Of a stretch of 64,000 bases of DNA, positions 56,734-64,000 are shown one piece after another; within the stretch, counting starts at the first letter, position 1; the number at the start of each line of letters is the position of its first letter. The notes under the pieces are model-generated. The model worked only from the letters and a program-made list of their open reading frames with translations, had not been told where the DNA came from and made no database searches. A program made the translations under genes and the position numbers. The DNA is from Dermabacter hominis NBRC 106157 (lineage in GTDB: Bacteria; Actinomycetota; Actinomycetes; Actinomycetales; Dermabacteraceae). The stretch spans positions 1 through 64,000 of the forward strand of contig NZ_BCSI01000008.1 in NCBI RefSeq assembly GCF_001570785.1. The letters run 5' to 3'.

Positions 56734-57186
56734 CTACTTCTCACCCTCGGTTCGTAGCTCCTCGATGGCTGACTCAAAATCCTCGAGGCAGTCGAATCCG
56801 CGATAGACGCTCGCGAAACGAAGGTAGGCGACGAGGTCCAGTTCCTTGAGCGGTTGCAGAATCGCGAGGCCGACATCGTGGGCGTCGATCTCCGACACGC
56901 CCTTGAGACGAATCGCCTCCTCCACGCGCTGCGCGAGGACGGCGAGTTGGTCGTCTGTCACTGGTCTCCCCTGGCATGCTTTGCGCACGCCGGAAATCAC
57001 CTTGGATCGCGAGAACGGTTCACTCACGCCAGAGCGCTTATGGACCGCGAGCGACGCTGATTCCGTAGTCGAGAATCGCTTATTGCACGCGGGGCACTGC
57101 CGACGGCGGCGGATTGTCATGCCGTCGTCGGCTGTACGCGAGTCCACGACGCGCGAATCTTCATTCCTACAAAATGGGCAATGCAC
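56734..57186 (-). CDS. nrdR: Transcriptional repressor NrdR
   Basis: NrdR senses ATP/dATP and represses ribonucleotide reductase genes. The N-terminal zinc ribbon has C3, C6, C31 and C34, and [17 protein letters not shown] is diagnostic. An ATP-cone domain follows to about residue 140, including [13 protein letters not shown]. The 150-residue length is standard. It sits between the LysM gene and the helicase, near lexA, a usual actinobacterial neighbourhood. Confidence 0.97.
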   Translation of the reverse strand: MHCPFCRNEDSRVVDSRTADDGMTIRRRRQCPACNKRFSTTESASLAVHKRSGVSEPFSRSKVISGVRKACQGRPVTDDQLAVLAQRVEEAIRLKGVSEIDAHDVGLAILQPLKELDLVAYLRFASVYRGFDCLEDFESAIEELRTEGEK

Positions 57187-57234
57187 CCCGCAATTCTATC
57201 AGGGCGCCCCATTCACGCTTCGAGGCCCTACCTG

Positions 57235-57582
57235 CTAGAGCGTGGGCAGCGCGAGCTCCTGACCCGGGTGAATCACGGTGCCATCGAGACCGTTGACGTC
57301 CTGGACAAGCATGAGGTAGTCGCGGACATCGGTGCCGGCGGGCGCGTGAGCCGAGACAATGCCCCAGAGGCTCTGGCCCTCCTCGACCTGGACGGTCGTG
57401 TACGACACGGCGCCCTCAGCACCCGCGATCGCCGCGGGCGAGAACAAGACAACGCCGGCGACAATTGCCGAAGCAGCGAGTACGAGCGCAATGAGCGATG
57501 CCACGACGATGCGGCCGCGGCGAGTAAGACGAAGGCGAACATTCTTTCGAACCGGCTGAGTGCTACACGAAGAAGTAGTCAT
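57235..57582 (-). CDS. LysM-domain protein divergent from lexA (SOS division-suppressor type)
   Basis: This 115-residue protein has a short cytoplasmic tail and one membrane helix (about 25-47). An extracellular LysM domain follows (YTTVQVEEGQSLWGIVSAH...VIHPGQELALP). LysM proteins divergent from lexA, such as YneA in Bacillus and Rv2719c in M. tuberculosis, are SOS-induced and delay division or bind the wall. The four LexA-like boxes in the shared spacer support that role here. The specific activity is inferred from family and place. Confidence 0.8.
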   Translation of the reverse strand: MTTSSCSTQPVRKNVRLRLTRRGRIVVASLIALVLAASAIVAGVVLFSPAAIAGAEGAVSYTTVQVEEGQSLWGIVSAHAPAGTDVRDYLMLVQDVNGLDGTVIHPGQELALPTL

Positions 57583-57585
57583 TTT

Positions 57586-57681
57586 TAGAATCCTTGTTCG
57601 ATTGACGACATGACGAGCGTACGATCATCTGTTCGAAAAAGTCAAGACACTTTCGAACACACGTTTGGAACAAGCGTTCTG
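57586..57681. promoter_or_regulatory. Cluster of LexA boxes between lexA and the LysM gene
   Basis: Against TCGAAC-N4-GTTCGA, four sites stand out. TCGAAC-ACAC-GTTTGG (57653-57668) and TGGAAC-AAGC-GTTCTG (57666-57681) overlap by three bases. ACGATC-ATCT-GTTCGA (57621-57636) and TAGAAT-CCTT-GTTCGA (57586-57601) are weaker but keep one perfect half-site. The first pair lies towards lexA, the last two towards the LysM gene. Binding at the weaker two is inference. Confidence 0.7.
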
Positions 57682-57709
57682 TTCCGGTACCTTTGAGGTA
57701 CGCCTCCAC

Positions 57710-57739
57710 TAGACAACGGGGGTGAGACATTTAAACTCG
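57710..57739 (+). promoter_or_regulatory. lexA promoter with shared 22-bp element
   Basis: TAGACA (57710-57715), 16 bases and TAAACT (57732-57737) form a plausible promoter. Positions 57718-57739 are identical to 52832-52853. Here the ATG is 21 bases after the element and has AAAGGA, so lexA has a short leader with a ribosome-binding site. Confidence 0.55.
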
Positions 57740-57760
57740 CCCCACCGAAAGGACCGGCGC

Positions 57761-58429
57761 ATGGCACCCACAGCTCACGGCTCTTCAGCTGGCGCCCCCG
57801 CCCTCACCGAACGCCAACAACGCATCCTTGAAACGATCTCCCGTTCCATCCGCGCAAACGGTTACGCGCCCACGATGCGCGAAATCGGCGAAGCAGTGGG
57901 CCTCCAGTCGCCGTCGTCGGTCTCCCACCAACTCTCGGAGCTCGAGCGCAAGGGATACATTCGCAAAGATCCGAAACGACCCCGCACCCTCTGGCTCGTG
58001 GAAGCAGATGAGGAAGGCGAGCCGCTCCCGAGCGAATTCGAAGCACCCGGCTCCCCCGCCGTCAACGTGCCACTCGTGGGCACGATCGCGGCTGGCGTGC
58101 CGATCACCGCTGAGGAACAGGTAGAAGATGTTTTCGCGCTCCCCTCGCAGCTCGTGGGCGATGGCGAACTCTTCCTGCTCAAGGTTCAAGGTGATTCGAT
58201 GATCGATGCCGCCATTTGCGACGGCGACTGGGTCGTCGTCCGCCAGCAGAAGGTTGCGGAAAAAGGCGAGATTGTCGCGGCCATGATCGATGGCGAGGCA
58301 ACAGTGAAGACCTTCGCACGAAGCGACGGGCACGTGTGGCTCATGCCCCACAACCCTGCCTTCACTCCGATCCTGGGCGACGAAGCCGAAATCCTCGGCA
58401 AAGTTGTGGCGGTTCTCCGCGCGGTCTAG
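57761..58429 (+). CDS. lexA: SOS repressor LexA
   Basis: LexA represses SOS genes until RecA-stimulated self-cleavage. The N-terminal winged HTH ([21 protein letters not shown]) is followed by the cleavage site A111-G112 in GTIAAGVP. The catalytic dyad is S146 (GDSM) and K183 (EATVKTF). The ATG at 57761 with AAAGGA seven bases upstream gives 223 residues. Its stop overlaps the dinG stop tail-to-tail by four bases. Confidence 0.97.
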   Translation: MAPTAHGSSAGAPALTERQQRILETISRSIRANGYAPTMREIGEAVGLQSPSSVSHQLSELERKGYIRKDPKRPRTLWLVEADEEGEPLPSEFEAPGSPAVNVPLVGTIAAGVPITAEEQVEDVFALPSQLVGDGELFLLKVQGDSMIDAAICDGDWVVVRQQKVAEKGEIVAAMIDGEATVKTFARSDGHVWLMPHNPAFTPILGDEAEILGKVVAVLRAV

Positions 58430-60471
58430 AGACTGTCTGGATGCGGCGGCGCAGCGAGCTCTGTGCGCAGCCGCTCGAGTGCTGCAAGCGCCACGGCGCT
58501 ATCCCGCGTCGTCCACAGCGGAGGAATTGCCTGGCGAATCACGCCTCCATAGGACTTCGTCGCGAGCCTCGAATCCAGCACCGCCACCATCCCACGGTCG
58601 CTCTCGGCACGGATAAGTCGCCCGGCTCCCTGCGCCATGCTGAGTGCCGCCTGTCGAACGGCGACCTCGTAGAAGCCGTTGCGCCCGAGTCGGGCGTATT
58701 TTTCTTGTCTCGCTGAAGCGAGCGGATCATCGGGCCGCGGGAATGGGATCCTGTCGATGAGTACAAGGCGGCAGGACTCGCCGGCGACGTCAATGCCCTG
58801 CCAGAAGGTGCGCGTCCCGAACAGGCAGGTGTCGCGACTCTGCCGGAAACGCGAGGCGAGCGCCGCGTTCGAATCCTCACCCTGCAGGAGCACCGTGCGC
58901 CCGGTCATCCGTCGGACATACTCCGCCGCCTCCTCGGCCGCTCGGCGGGAGGAGAAGAGTCCGAGCGCTCCTCCTCCGGCGGCGTCAATGAGTTCGACGA
59001 TGTGGTCAAGTGTCGCGCTCGGAATACCCTCGCGCCCCGGGGCGGGAAGATGCGAGGCGACATAAAGAATCCCTTGCTGGGCGTACGCAAACGGAGAGCC
59101 CACATCGAGGGCCGACCACCACTCGCGCGCAGCATCCTCGCTTCGAGTCGCACCAACGTCGCTTTCAGGCTCGGCATACTTGTCAGCGCGAAGCCCGAAG
59201 GAGAACGCGGCGCTTTCAAACCGGCCGCCGAACGTGAGCGTCGCAGAGGTAAAAATCGATGTGCGCTCATCGAGGATCCGGGTTTTAACGAGGCCAGCGA
59301 CGCTGAGTGGAGCGACGTCGATAAATGTTCGGCCGAGGGCCTCGCTGTGATTGAGGTAGACGACATCGTCCTCGTGGGGCGCGAGCAATCTCTCGCACAC
59401 GTCGATGATTTCTTGCAGCTTTGCACGCACGGATGTGCGCGCCCCCGCGGTCGTTGCGTCGGAGCTATCGCCGGTATTTTTGGCTTCCTCGCGCGCCGAC
59501 TCAGCTTCGGCGCGGATGACCGCGAGAGTGTCTCGCAGCCGGGCTTCGAGTTCGCCACGCACCCTCCCGTCGGGGAGCGGGGCGAGAGCTTCCTGGAGGG
59601 CACTTCCCGCATCGTCAAGTTCGAGTGCACTCACGCCGAGGCTCCTCAGCTCCCGAACGGCGCCGCGAATCGCGCCCTGATGCAGCGATTCGGTCACCGA
59701 TGAAGTCACGCGGTCAACAAACTCGTGGGCTTCGTCGATGACCACGACATCGTGCTCGGGGATGATCCCGTGCCCGTCGAAGGCGTCGATGGCGTAGAGC
59801 GCATGGTTTGTCACGATGACGTCGGCCTCGCGCGCGAGTGCGCGATTGCGTTCAGCGAAGCATTCGTCGTGGAATGGGCAGGAAGAGCCAATGCACTGGG
59901 AGCCGGTCACGGAGACCTGGCGCCACGCTCGGTCCGACACCGGGGTGTCGAGATCGTCGCGGTCACCCGTATCTGTCGCCTGTGCCCACTCGCGCAGCCT
60001 CTGCACCTGCGCGCCGAGACGTTCGGAATCGTGCTTGACTCCCGTGACCGAAGCCTCGGCGAAGAGCGAACCTTCCTCGAGTTCGTCGGGATAGCCGCCC
60101 TCCAGCTTGTGGAGGCACACGTAGTTGCCGCGCCCCTTAAGGAGGCTGAAGCTCGGCACACGCTCGAGTTTCGTCCCGAGGGCTTCAACAATGCGAGGGA
60201 GGTCCTTGGCTACGATCTGGCTTTGCAGCGCGAGCGTCGCGGTCGTGACGACGACGGGGGTGCCGCGATCAATCGCGCGCTTAAGGGCGGGAACGAGGTA
60301 CGCGAGAGACTTGCCCGTGCCCGTCCCTGCCTGCACGAGCAGGTGGCGGCGCAGCTCGATGCTTCGCTCGATGGCGCCAGCCATGGCCCGCTGCCCCGGG
60401 CGATCTGCGCCGCCGACTGCGGCGACCGCTGTCGCGAGTAGCTGTTCGAGGTCCGTGCCTGATGCGTTCAC
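58426..60471 (-). CDS. dinG: DinG/XPD-family ATP-dependent DNA helicase
   Basis: This superfamily 2 iron-sulfur helicase resembles DinG/YoaA. Walker A AGTGTGKS is at 48-55 and DEAH at 246-249. The four cysteines C119, C193, C198 and C204 probably hold the 4Fe-4S cluster ([18 protein letters not shown]). The 681-residue length fits YoaA-type enzymes, which resolve replication blocks and R-loops. Its start overlaps hflX as ATGA, so the two are cotranscribed. I see no LexA box of its own. Confidence 0.9.
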   Translation of the reverse strand: MNASGTDLEQLLATAVAAVGGADRPGQRAMAGAIERSIELRRHLLVQAGTGTGKSLAYLVPALKRAIDRGTPVVVTTATLALQSQIVAKDLPRIVEALGTKLERVPSFSLLKGRGNYVCLHKLEGGYPDELEEGSLFAEASVTGVKHDSERLGAQVQRLREWAQATDTGDRDDLDTPVSDRAWRQVSVTGSQCIGSSCPFHDECFAERNRALAREADVIVTNHALYAIDAFDGHGIIPEHDVVVIDEAHEFVDRVTSSVTESLHQGAIRGAVRELRSLGVSALELDDAGSALQEALAPLPDGRVRGELEARLRDTLAVIRAEAESAREEAKNTGDSSDATTAGARTSVRAKLQEIIDVCERLLAPHEDDVVYLNHSEALGRTFIDVAPLSVAGLVKTRILDERTSIFTSATLTFGGRFESAAFSFGLRADKYAEPESDVGATRSEDAAREWWSALDVGSPFAYAQQGILYVASHLPAPGREGIPSATLDHIVELIDAAGGGALGLFSSRRAAEEAAEYVRRMTGRTVLLQGEDSNAALASRFRQSRDTCLFGTRTFWQGIDVAGESCRLVLIDRIPFPRPDDPLASARQEKYARLGRNGFYEVAVRQAALSMAQGAGRLIRAESDRGMVAVLDSRLATKSYGGVIRQAIPPLWTTRDSAVALAALERLRTELAAPPHPDSL

Positions 60472-62099
60472 TGGCGCGCGGCGGCGAGTTCGGAAGCGAG
60501 GGTTTCGTCGACGCGTGCCACGAGGCGCGTGCCCTCAGCGAGGAATTCCTCGCTCACGAGCTCGCCCTGGGTGTGCACGCGCGAGACGAGGTCGCCGCGC
60601 GTATAGGGCACGACGACATCGATGTCGACCGAGGGCCGCGGGAGCATGTCGGCGATGAGTGCACGCAACTCCTCGATGCCTTCACCCGTGCGGGCCGAGA
60701 CGACGGCCGCGTGTTCCACTTGCGAGCGCAGACGCGCGATCGTTTCGGGACTCGCGAGATCCGCTTTGTTCAGAGCCACGATTTCAGGCACGTCGAAGCC
60801 TTCAATATCAGCGAGTACGGCGCGCACGGCGCGAATCTGCCCCTCGGGATCGGGGTGGGAGGCATCGACGACGTGCAGGAGGAGGTCCGCCCCGGAGACT
60901 TCCTCGAGTGTGGAGCGGAAGGCCTCCACGAGCTCGGTGGGAAGGGAGCGCACGAATCCGACGGTATCCGCAAACGTGAATTCGCGACCGTCGGGCGTCA
61001 CGGACCTGCGCACGGTTGGGTCGAGTGTCGCAAACAGCGCGTTTTCAACGAGGACGCCGGCACCCGTCAGGCGGTTAAGCAGGGAGGACTTCCCGGCGTT
61101 TGTGTATCCGGCGATCGCAACAGAGGGAACGTTGTGGCGTTTGCGGTCGGCGCGCTTGGCCTCGCGCGAGGGAGCCATCGCCTTGATGTCGCGCCTGAGC
61201 TTAGCCATGCGCGTGCGGATGCGGCGGCGGTCGAGTTCGATTTTCGTTTCGCCGGGGCCGCGGGAACCGATCCCGGCGCCACCGGCAACGCGGCCACCCG
61301 CTTGGCGCGACATCGACTCGCCCCAACCGCGCAGGCGCGGCAGGAGGTACTCGAGCTGCGCAAGCTCAACCTGGGCCTTACCTTCGCGGGATTTTGCGTG
61401 CTGGGCAAAGATGTCGAGGATGAGGGCCGTACGATCGATGACCTTGACCTTGATAATGTCCTCGAGCGCGCGGCGCTGCGAAGGGGCAAGCTGCCCGTCG
61501 CAGATCACGGTGTCAGCACGAAGGTCGGCCACGATCTCGGCGAGTTCCTTCGCCTTGCCCGAGCCGAGGAAGGTGGCGGGGTCGGGGTGGGCACGGCGCT
61601 GCATGACGCCGTCGAGAACGCGTGAGCCCGCAGTCTCGGCAAGCGCTGCGAGCTCGCGCATCGAGTTTTCTGCGTCCTCGACGTTGCCGGTCGTGAAAAG
61701 CCCCGCGAGCACGACGTTCTCAAGTCGAAGCTCGCGGTATTCAACCTCGGTGACGTCTTCGAGGTCGGTGCGCAGTTGATCGACGCGGCGCAGAGAGTGG
61801 CGCTCGGCGAGATCGAGTTGGTCGCCGTCGGCATCGCTCTCATACGTTGTCGCCGAGATCGAGGCGTCGCCGCGTGAGAGGACGCGCTGCATAATCGAGG
61901 ATTCGCGGGCGTCGCTTCCCGCATTCTCGGGCTCCGCTGCCTGCGGCGCTGCGTGTGATGTCTCGAATTCGGGATCGGGGACGAAGGGTGTCAAGTGCGC
62001 CTTTACTCCAGGTTCTCTCAAGTAGGGCCTCGCATGAGGTCTGCGTATAAGTGTGTCACGTCCGAACCCGTTGCGGGAGCTTTTCGCGTTCTGCGCCAC
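60468..62099 (-). CDS. hflX: Ribosome-associated GTPase HflX
   Basis: HflX splits stalled 70S ribosomes under stress. The glycine-rich middle region GGAGIGSRGPGETKIELDRR and the G1 motif GYTNAGKSS (near 331) are present. G3 is DTVGFVRSLP and G4 NKAD. The 543-residue length includes an N-terminal extension of about 100 residues, as in other actinobacteria. The GTG at 62099 has AAGGAG four bases away. That Shine-Dalgarno sequence overlaps the -10 of the divergent methyltransferase gene. Confidence 0.94.
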   Translation of the reverse strand: MAQNAKSSRNGFGRDTLIRRPHARPYLREPGVKAHLTPFVPDPEFETSHAAPQAAEPENAGSDARESSIMQRVLSRGDASISATTYESDADGDQLDLAERHSLRRVDQLRTDLEDVTEVEYRELRLENVVLAGLFTTGNVEDAENSMRELAALAETAGSRVLDGVMQRRAHPDPATFLGSGKAKELAEIVADLRADTVICDGQLAPSQRRALEDIIKVKVIDRTALILDIFAQHAKSREGKAQVELAQLEYLLPRLRGWGESMSRQAGGRVAGGAGIGSRGPGETKIELDRRRIRTRMAKLRRDIKAMAPSREAKRADRKRHNVPSVAIAGYTNAGKSSLLNRLTGAGVLVENALFATLDPTVRRSVTPDGREFTFADTVGFVRSLPTELVEAFRSTLEEVSGADLLLHVVDASHPDPEGQIRAVRAVLADIEGFDVPEIVALNKADLASPETIARLRSQVEHAAVVSARTGEGIEELRALIADMLPRPSVDIDVVVPYTRGDLVSRVHTQGELVSEEFLAEGTRLVARVDETLASELAAARQ

Positions 62100-62105
62100 T
62101 ACACT
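62100..62105 (+). promoter_or_regulatory. -10 element of a probable leaderless methyltransferase mRNA
   Basis: TACACT lies seven bases before the GTG at 62113, and no ribosome-binding site precedes that GTG. Actinobacterial -10 elements (TANNNT) at this distance typically give mRNAs starting at the initiation codon. No convincing -35 is visible. Confidence 0.4.
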
Positions 62106-62112
62106 CCTTGCT

Positions 62113-62742
62113 GTGACAAGCGACGCCCATTACTTCTCTCCCGCGCCCGGTACGGACCTGGAGCGCCGCGACCTGCGCGTGCACCTCGCTGGCGCCGAAC
62201 GGAGCCTCGTGAGCGCGAAGGGTCTGTTCAGTTTCGATGGGCTCGACAAGGCAACCGCCATACTCCTCGACCATGCAGAGTTGTTCGCACCGCTCGCACC
62301 CAGAAGCGAGGTTCTCGATATTGGCTGCGGCTGGGGCCCGATTGCACTGAGCCTCGCGCTTACCCAACCGGACTGCCACGTCACGGCGATCGACATCAAT
62401 CCGCACGCACGTACCATCACGCGCGAGAACGCCGCACGGCTCGGCCTGTCAAACGTCACTGTCGCCGCGCCAGACGAAATTCCTGAGAGTGCCCGCTTCG
62501 ATGCGCTCTGGTCGAATCCGCCGATCCGCATCGGCAAGAGCGAGCTGCACGCTGTTCTTACGCGGTGGATCGGCCAGCTCCGCGGGACGGGTACGGCCGC
62601 GATGGTCGTCGGGAAAAATCTAGGCGCCGATTCGCTCGCCACGTGGCTCGCGGGCCAATTCCCGACCCGGCCGGTCGAGAAGGTCCATTCCTCGAAAGGG
62701 TTCCGCTTGCTCGGCGTAGGCCCGGAGCGCCCAGAAGTTTAG
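62113..62742 (+). CDS. Class I methyltransferase, RsmC-like
   Basis: This AdoMet-dependent methyltransferase has the small-methyltransferase (MTS) domain of RsmC/RsmD type. The AdoMet loop is VLDIGCGWGPIALSLAL and the catalytic motif WSNPPIRIG (NPPI-type), typical of N-methylation of guanine or glutamine. The GTG at 62113 (VTSDAHYFSPAPG) gives 209 residues. A GTG at 62053 would extend it but crosses the divergent hflX start. An rRNA or tRNA guanine is the likely target, without proof. Confidence 0.85.
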   Translation: MTSDAHYFSPAPGTDLERRDLRVHLAGAERSLVSAKGLFSFDGLDKATAILLDHAELFAPLAPRSEVLDIGCGWGPIALSLALTQPDCHVTAIDINPHARTITRENAARLGLSNVTVAAPDEIPESARFDALWSNPPIRIGKSELHAVLTRWIGQLRGTGTAAMVVGKNLGADSLATWLAGQFPTRPVEKVHSSKGFRLLGVGPERPEV

Positions 62743-62793
62743 AAACGCTCGCGCATGGGGAGGCGTCGGAATTCCGACGCCCGACTAGCCTTC

Positions 62794-63669
62794 CTACTTC
62801 CCTCGCTCGCGCGCTGGCCCGCCGCAGGTGAGCTCACCGAGTTCGGCCGGGCCCGTGAGGGTCATGCGCCCGTAGGGGTCCCAACCAATTTCGAGGCGCC
62901 CGCCGCGCACATCGACGCGCCACGGCTCGCGCGTGTCGTCCTCACGTGCCTCAGCGATAGCGGCAACCACGGCAGTAGCGCCGGTTCCGCACGAGAGGGT
63001 CTCCCCCACCCCTCGCTCGAAAACCCGCATGGCGACGTGTCGATCGCCGCGGATCTCCACAAACTCAATGTTCGTGCCATCTTCGGGCTCGGGTTCAAGC
63101 TCGGGGCGTTCGGTGAGGTCAAGCTCGTCTAGGCTGAGGTTTTCGGGTAGCTCCACGACAGTGTGGGGGTTGCCCACGTTCACGTCAGTGCCTTCGAGGA
63201 AGCGGTCGGCAACGCGGACGATCCTCGTGACACCTTCAAGTTCTGCGGCCCCCATGCCCACGCGCACCTGCCACTGTGGGCCTTCCTCGAGGATCTCGAC
63301 CGTGCGTACACCCGCGCGAGTCATGACGTCGAACACCCGATCCTCAACGTAACCGCGATCAGCGAGAAACGCTGCGTAGGCCCGAACGCCGTTGCCGCAC
63401 ATTTGCGCAATCGTGCCATCTGCATTGCGATAGTCCATAAACCACTCGGGGACCGTGTCGAGCCCCTGGCTTGCCGGGTCACCGAGGCATCGCGTGCGAA
63501 TCGCGCGGATCACCCCGTCCACTCCCGTGGGGCCCGCGAGCTCACGAACGCGTGCGCTGTTGAGCTCGCCTCGACCCGCAGGGTCGTCGATCATCACAAA
63601 ATCGTTTTTGGTGGCACTCGCGTAGCTTAGAGCCTTGCGCGCGTTGGGGCATGAGGATGCAGTGGCCAT
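62794..63669 (-). CDS. dapF: Diaminopimelate epimerase
   Basis: DapF converts LL- to meso-diaminopimelate for MurE and lysine synthesis. The two catalytic cysteines lie in MCGNGVRAYAAF (C91) and SCGTGATA (C227). The ATG at 63669 gives 291 residues. It has no ribosome-binding site but is six bases after TATGAT, so the mRNA may be leaderless. It begins 31 bases after miaA, the usual neighbour in actinobacteria. Confidence 0.95.
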   Translation of the reverse strand: MATASSCPNARKALSYASATKNDFVMIDDPAGRGELNSARVRELAGPTGVDGVIRAIRTRCLGDPASQGLDTVPEWFMDYRNADGTIAQMCGNGVRAYAAFLADRGYVEDRVFDVMTRAGVRTVEILEEGPQWQVRVGMGAAELEGVTRIVRVADRFLEGTDVNVGNPHTVVELPENLSLDELDLTERPELEPEPEDGTNIEFVEIRGDRHVAMRVFERGVGETLSCGTGATAVVAAIAEAREDDTREPWRVDVRGGRLEIGWDPYGRMTLTGPAELGELTCGGPARERGK

Positions 63670-63675
63670 GGCCCG

Positions 63676-63681
63676 ATCATA
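63676..63681 (-). promoter_or_regulatory. -10 element of dapF, leaderless type
   Basis: The minus strand reads TATGAT, six bases, then the dapF ATG. A close-to-consensus -10 at leaderless distance, with no Shine-Dalgarno sequence, suggests transcription starting at the ATG, in addition to any read-through from miaA. No good -35 was found. Confidence 0.4.
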
Positions 63682-63700
63682 GGCACACGCACGCGGGACC

Positions 63701-64000
63701 TCACACCTCAGCGTTTGACGGGCGCCTAGCGGCGTGCGCAATCTCGCGCTCAATCACGGCGAGCGCTTCGTCGGAATCCTCCCCCGGCACCCACGTGAGC
63801 CGCGTATCCCGCCTGAACCACGTGTCCTGCTTGCGCACGAGACGGCGGGTATTGGTGATCGTCGACTCGATCGCTTCTTCGAGACTCCAGTGGCCCCGCA
63901 CGTGCTTGATCATTTGGGCGTAGCCGATCGCCTGGCGCGCCGTCACCCCGCGCTCAAGTCCCGCATCGAGCAAGCCCTCGACCTCGTCGCGAAATCCGGC
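63701..64000 (-). CDS. miaA: tRNA dimethylallyltransferase MiaA, C-terminal part
   Basis: The last 99 residues are in the window and the gene continues beyond 64000. MiaA adds a dimethylallyl group to A37 of tRNAs reading UNN codons. The segment GVTARQAIGYAQMIKHVRGHWSLEEAIE and the later TRRLVRKQDTWFRRD are typical of the MiaA C-terminal region. The N-terminal P-loop is outside the window. It is followed by dapF in the same direction. Confidence 0.93.
   Translation of the reverse strand, partial: AGFRDEVEGLLDAGLERGVTARQAIGYAQMIKHVRGHWSLEEAIESTITNTRRLVRKQDTWFRRDTRLTWVPGEDSDEALAVIEREIAHAARRPSNAEV

Overview
The window is GC-rich chromosomal DNA of an actinobacterium. Four features support this: a mycothiol-dependent formaldehyde dehydrogenase, a DivIVA/Wag31-SepF division cluster, a CtaG-CopD fusion, and a LexA-LysM divergon with actinobacterial LexA boxes. 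MurE carries the DNPR motif of meso-diaminopimelate-adding enzymes and dapF is present. A Micrococcales lineage with meso-DAP peptidoglycan, perhaps Dermabacteraceae-like, is my best guess; the genus cannot be fixed from the sequence alone.

Layout. 1-380: two tandem promoters pointing left out of the window, most likely for an rRNA operon. 382-8892 (minus): pheS-pheT, then argR-argG-argH and tyrS, with a double ArgR operator upstream of argR. The usual argCJBDF genes between pheT and argR are absent. 9125-13409: mscR plus an MBL-fold hydrolase (mycothiol formaldehyde detoxification), then a divergent PfkB kinase and GH4 glycosidase. 13397-17614 (minus): CtaG-CopD fusion, a SpoU rRNA methyltransferase, rplT, rpmI and infC. 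infC appears to start at an AUC codon behind a two-hairpin leader. 18006-21962 (plus): a ferric-siderophore ABC importer behind a DtxR/IdeR-like operator. 22065-25929 (minus): MFS transporter, SseB-like protein, a PriA/HisA-family isomerase with an altered active-site loop, and two small conserved proteins. 26439-29996: dnaE.

30057-49971 (minus) is a long division and cell-wall (dcw) block, in transcription order mraZ, rsmH, ftsL, ftsI, murE, murF, mraY, murD, ftsW, murG, murC, ftsQ, ftsZ, pgeF, sepF, yggT, divIVA, lspA, rluD. Many junctions are ATGA overlaps, so much of the block is probably translationally coupled. mraZ has TGGGN repeats of the MraZ-operator type upstream. 50536-56442 holds a DUF3040 protein, dinB, a HEPN-type protein divergent from a spermidine-synthase-like methyltransferase, a cold-shock protein and a HelD/HelR-type RNA polymerase helicase. 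56734-64000 holds nrdR, a LysM protein divergent from lexA across several LexA boxes, dinG, hflX, a methyltransferase, dapF and the 3' part of miaA.

Most of the window is core housekeeping DNA. I see no CRISPR array, insertion sequence, prophage, defence island or clearly novel multigene system. The observations most worth following are: local loss of arginine genes together with a PriA that may have become TrpF-only; an infC AUC start with an attenuator-like leader; a 22-bp promoter element shared by lexA and a methyltransferase gene; repeat arrays around the mraZ promoter; and an intrinsic terminator embedded in the coding end of a convergent gene.
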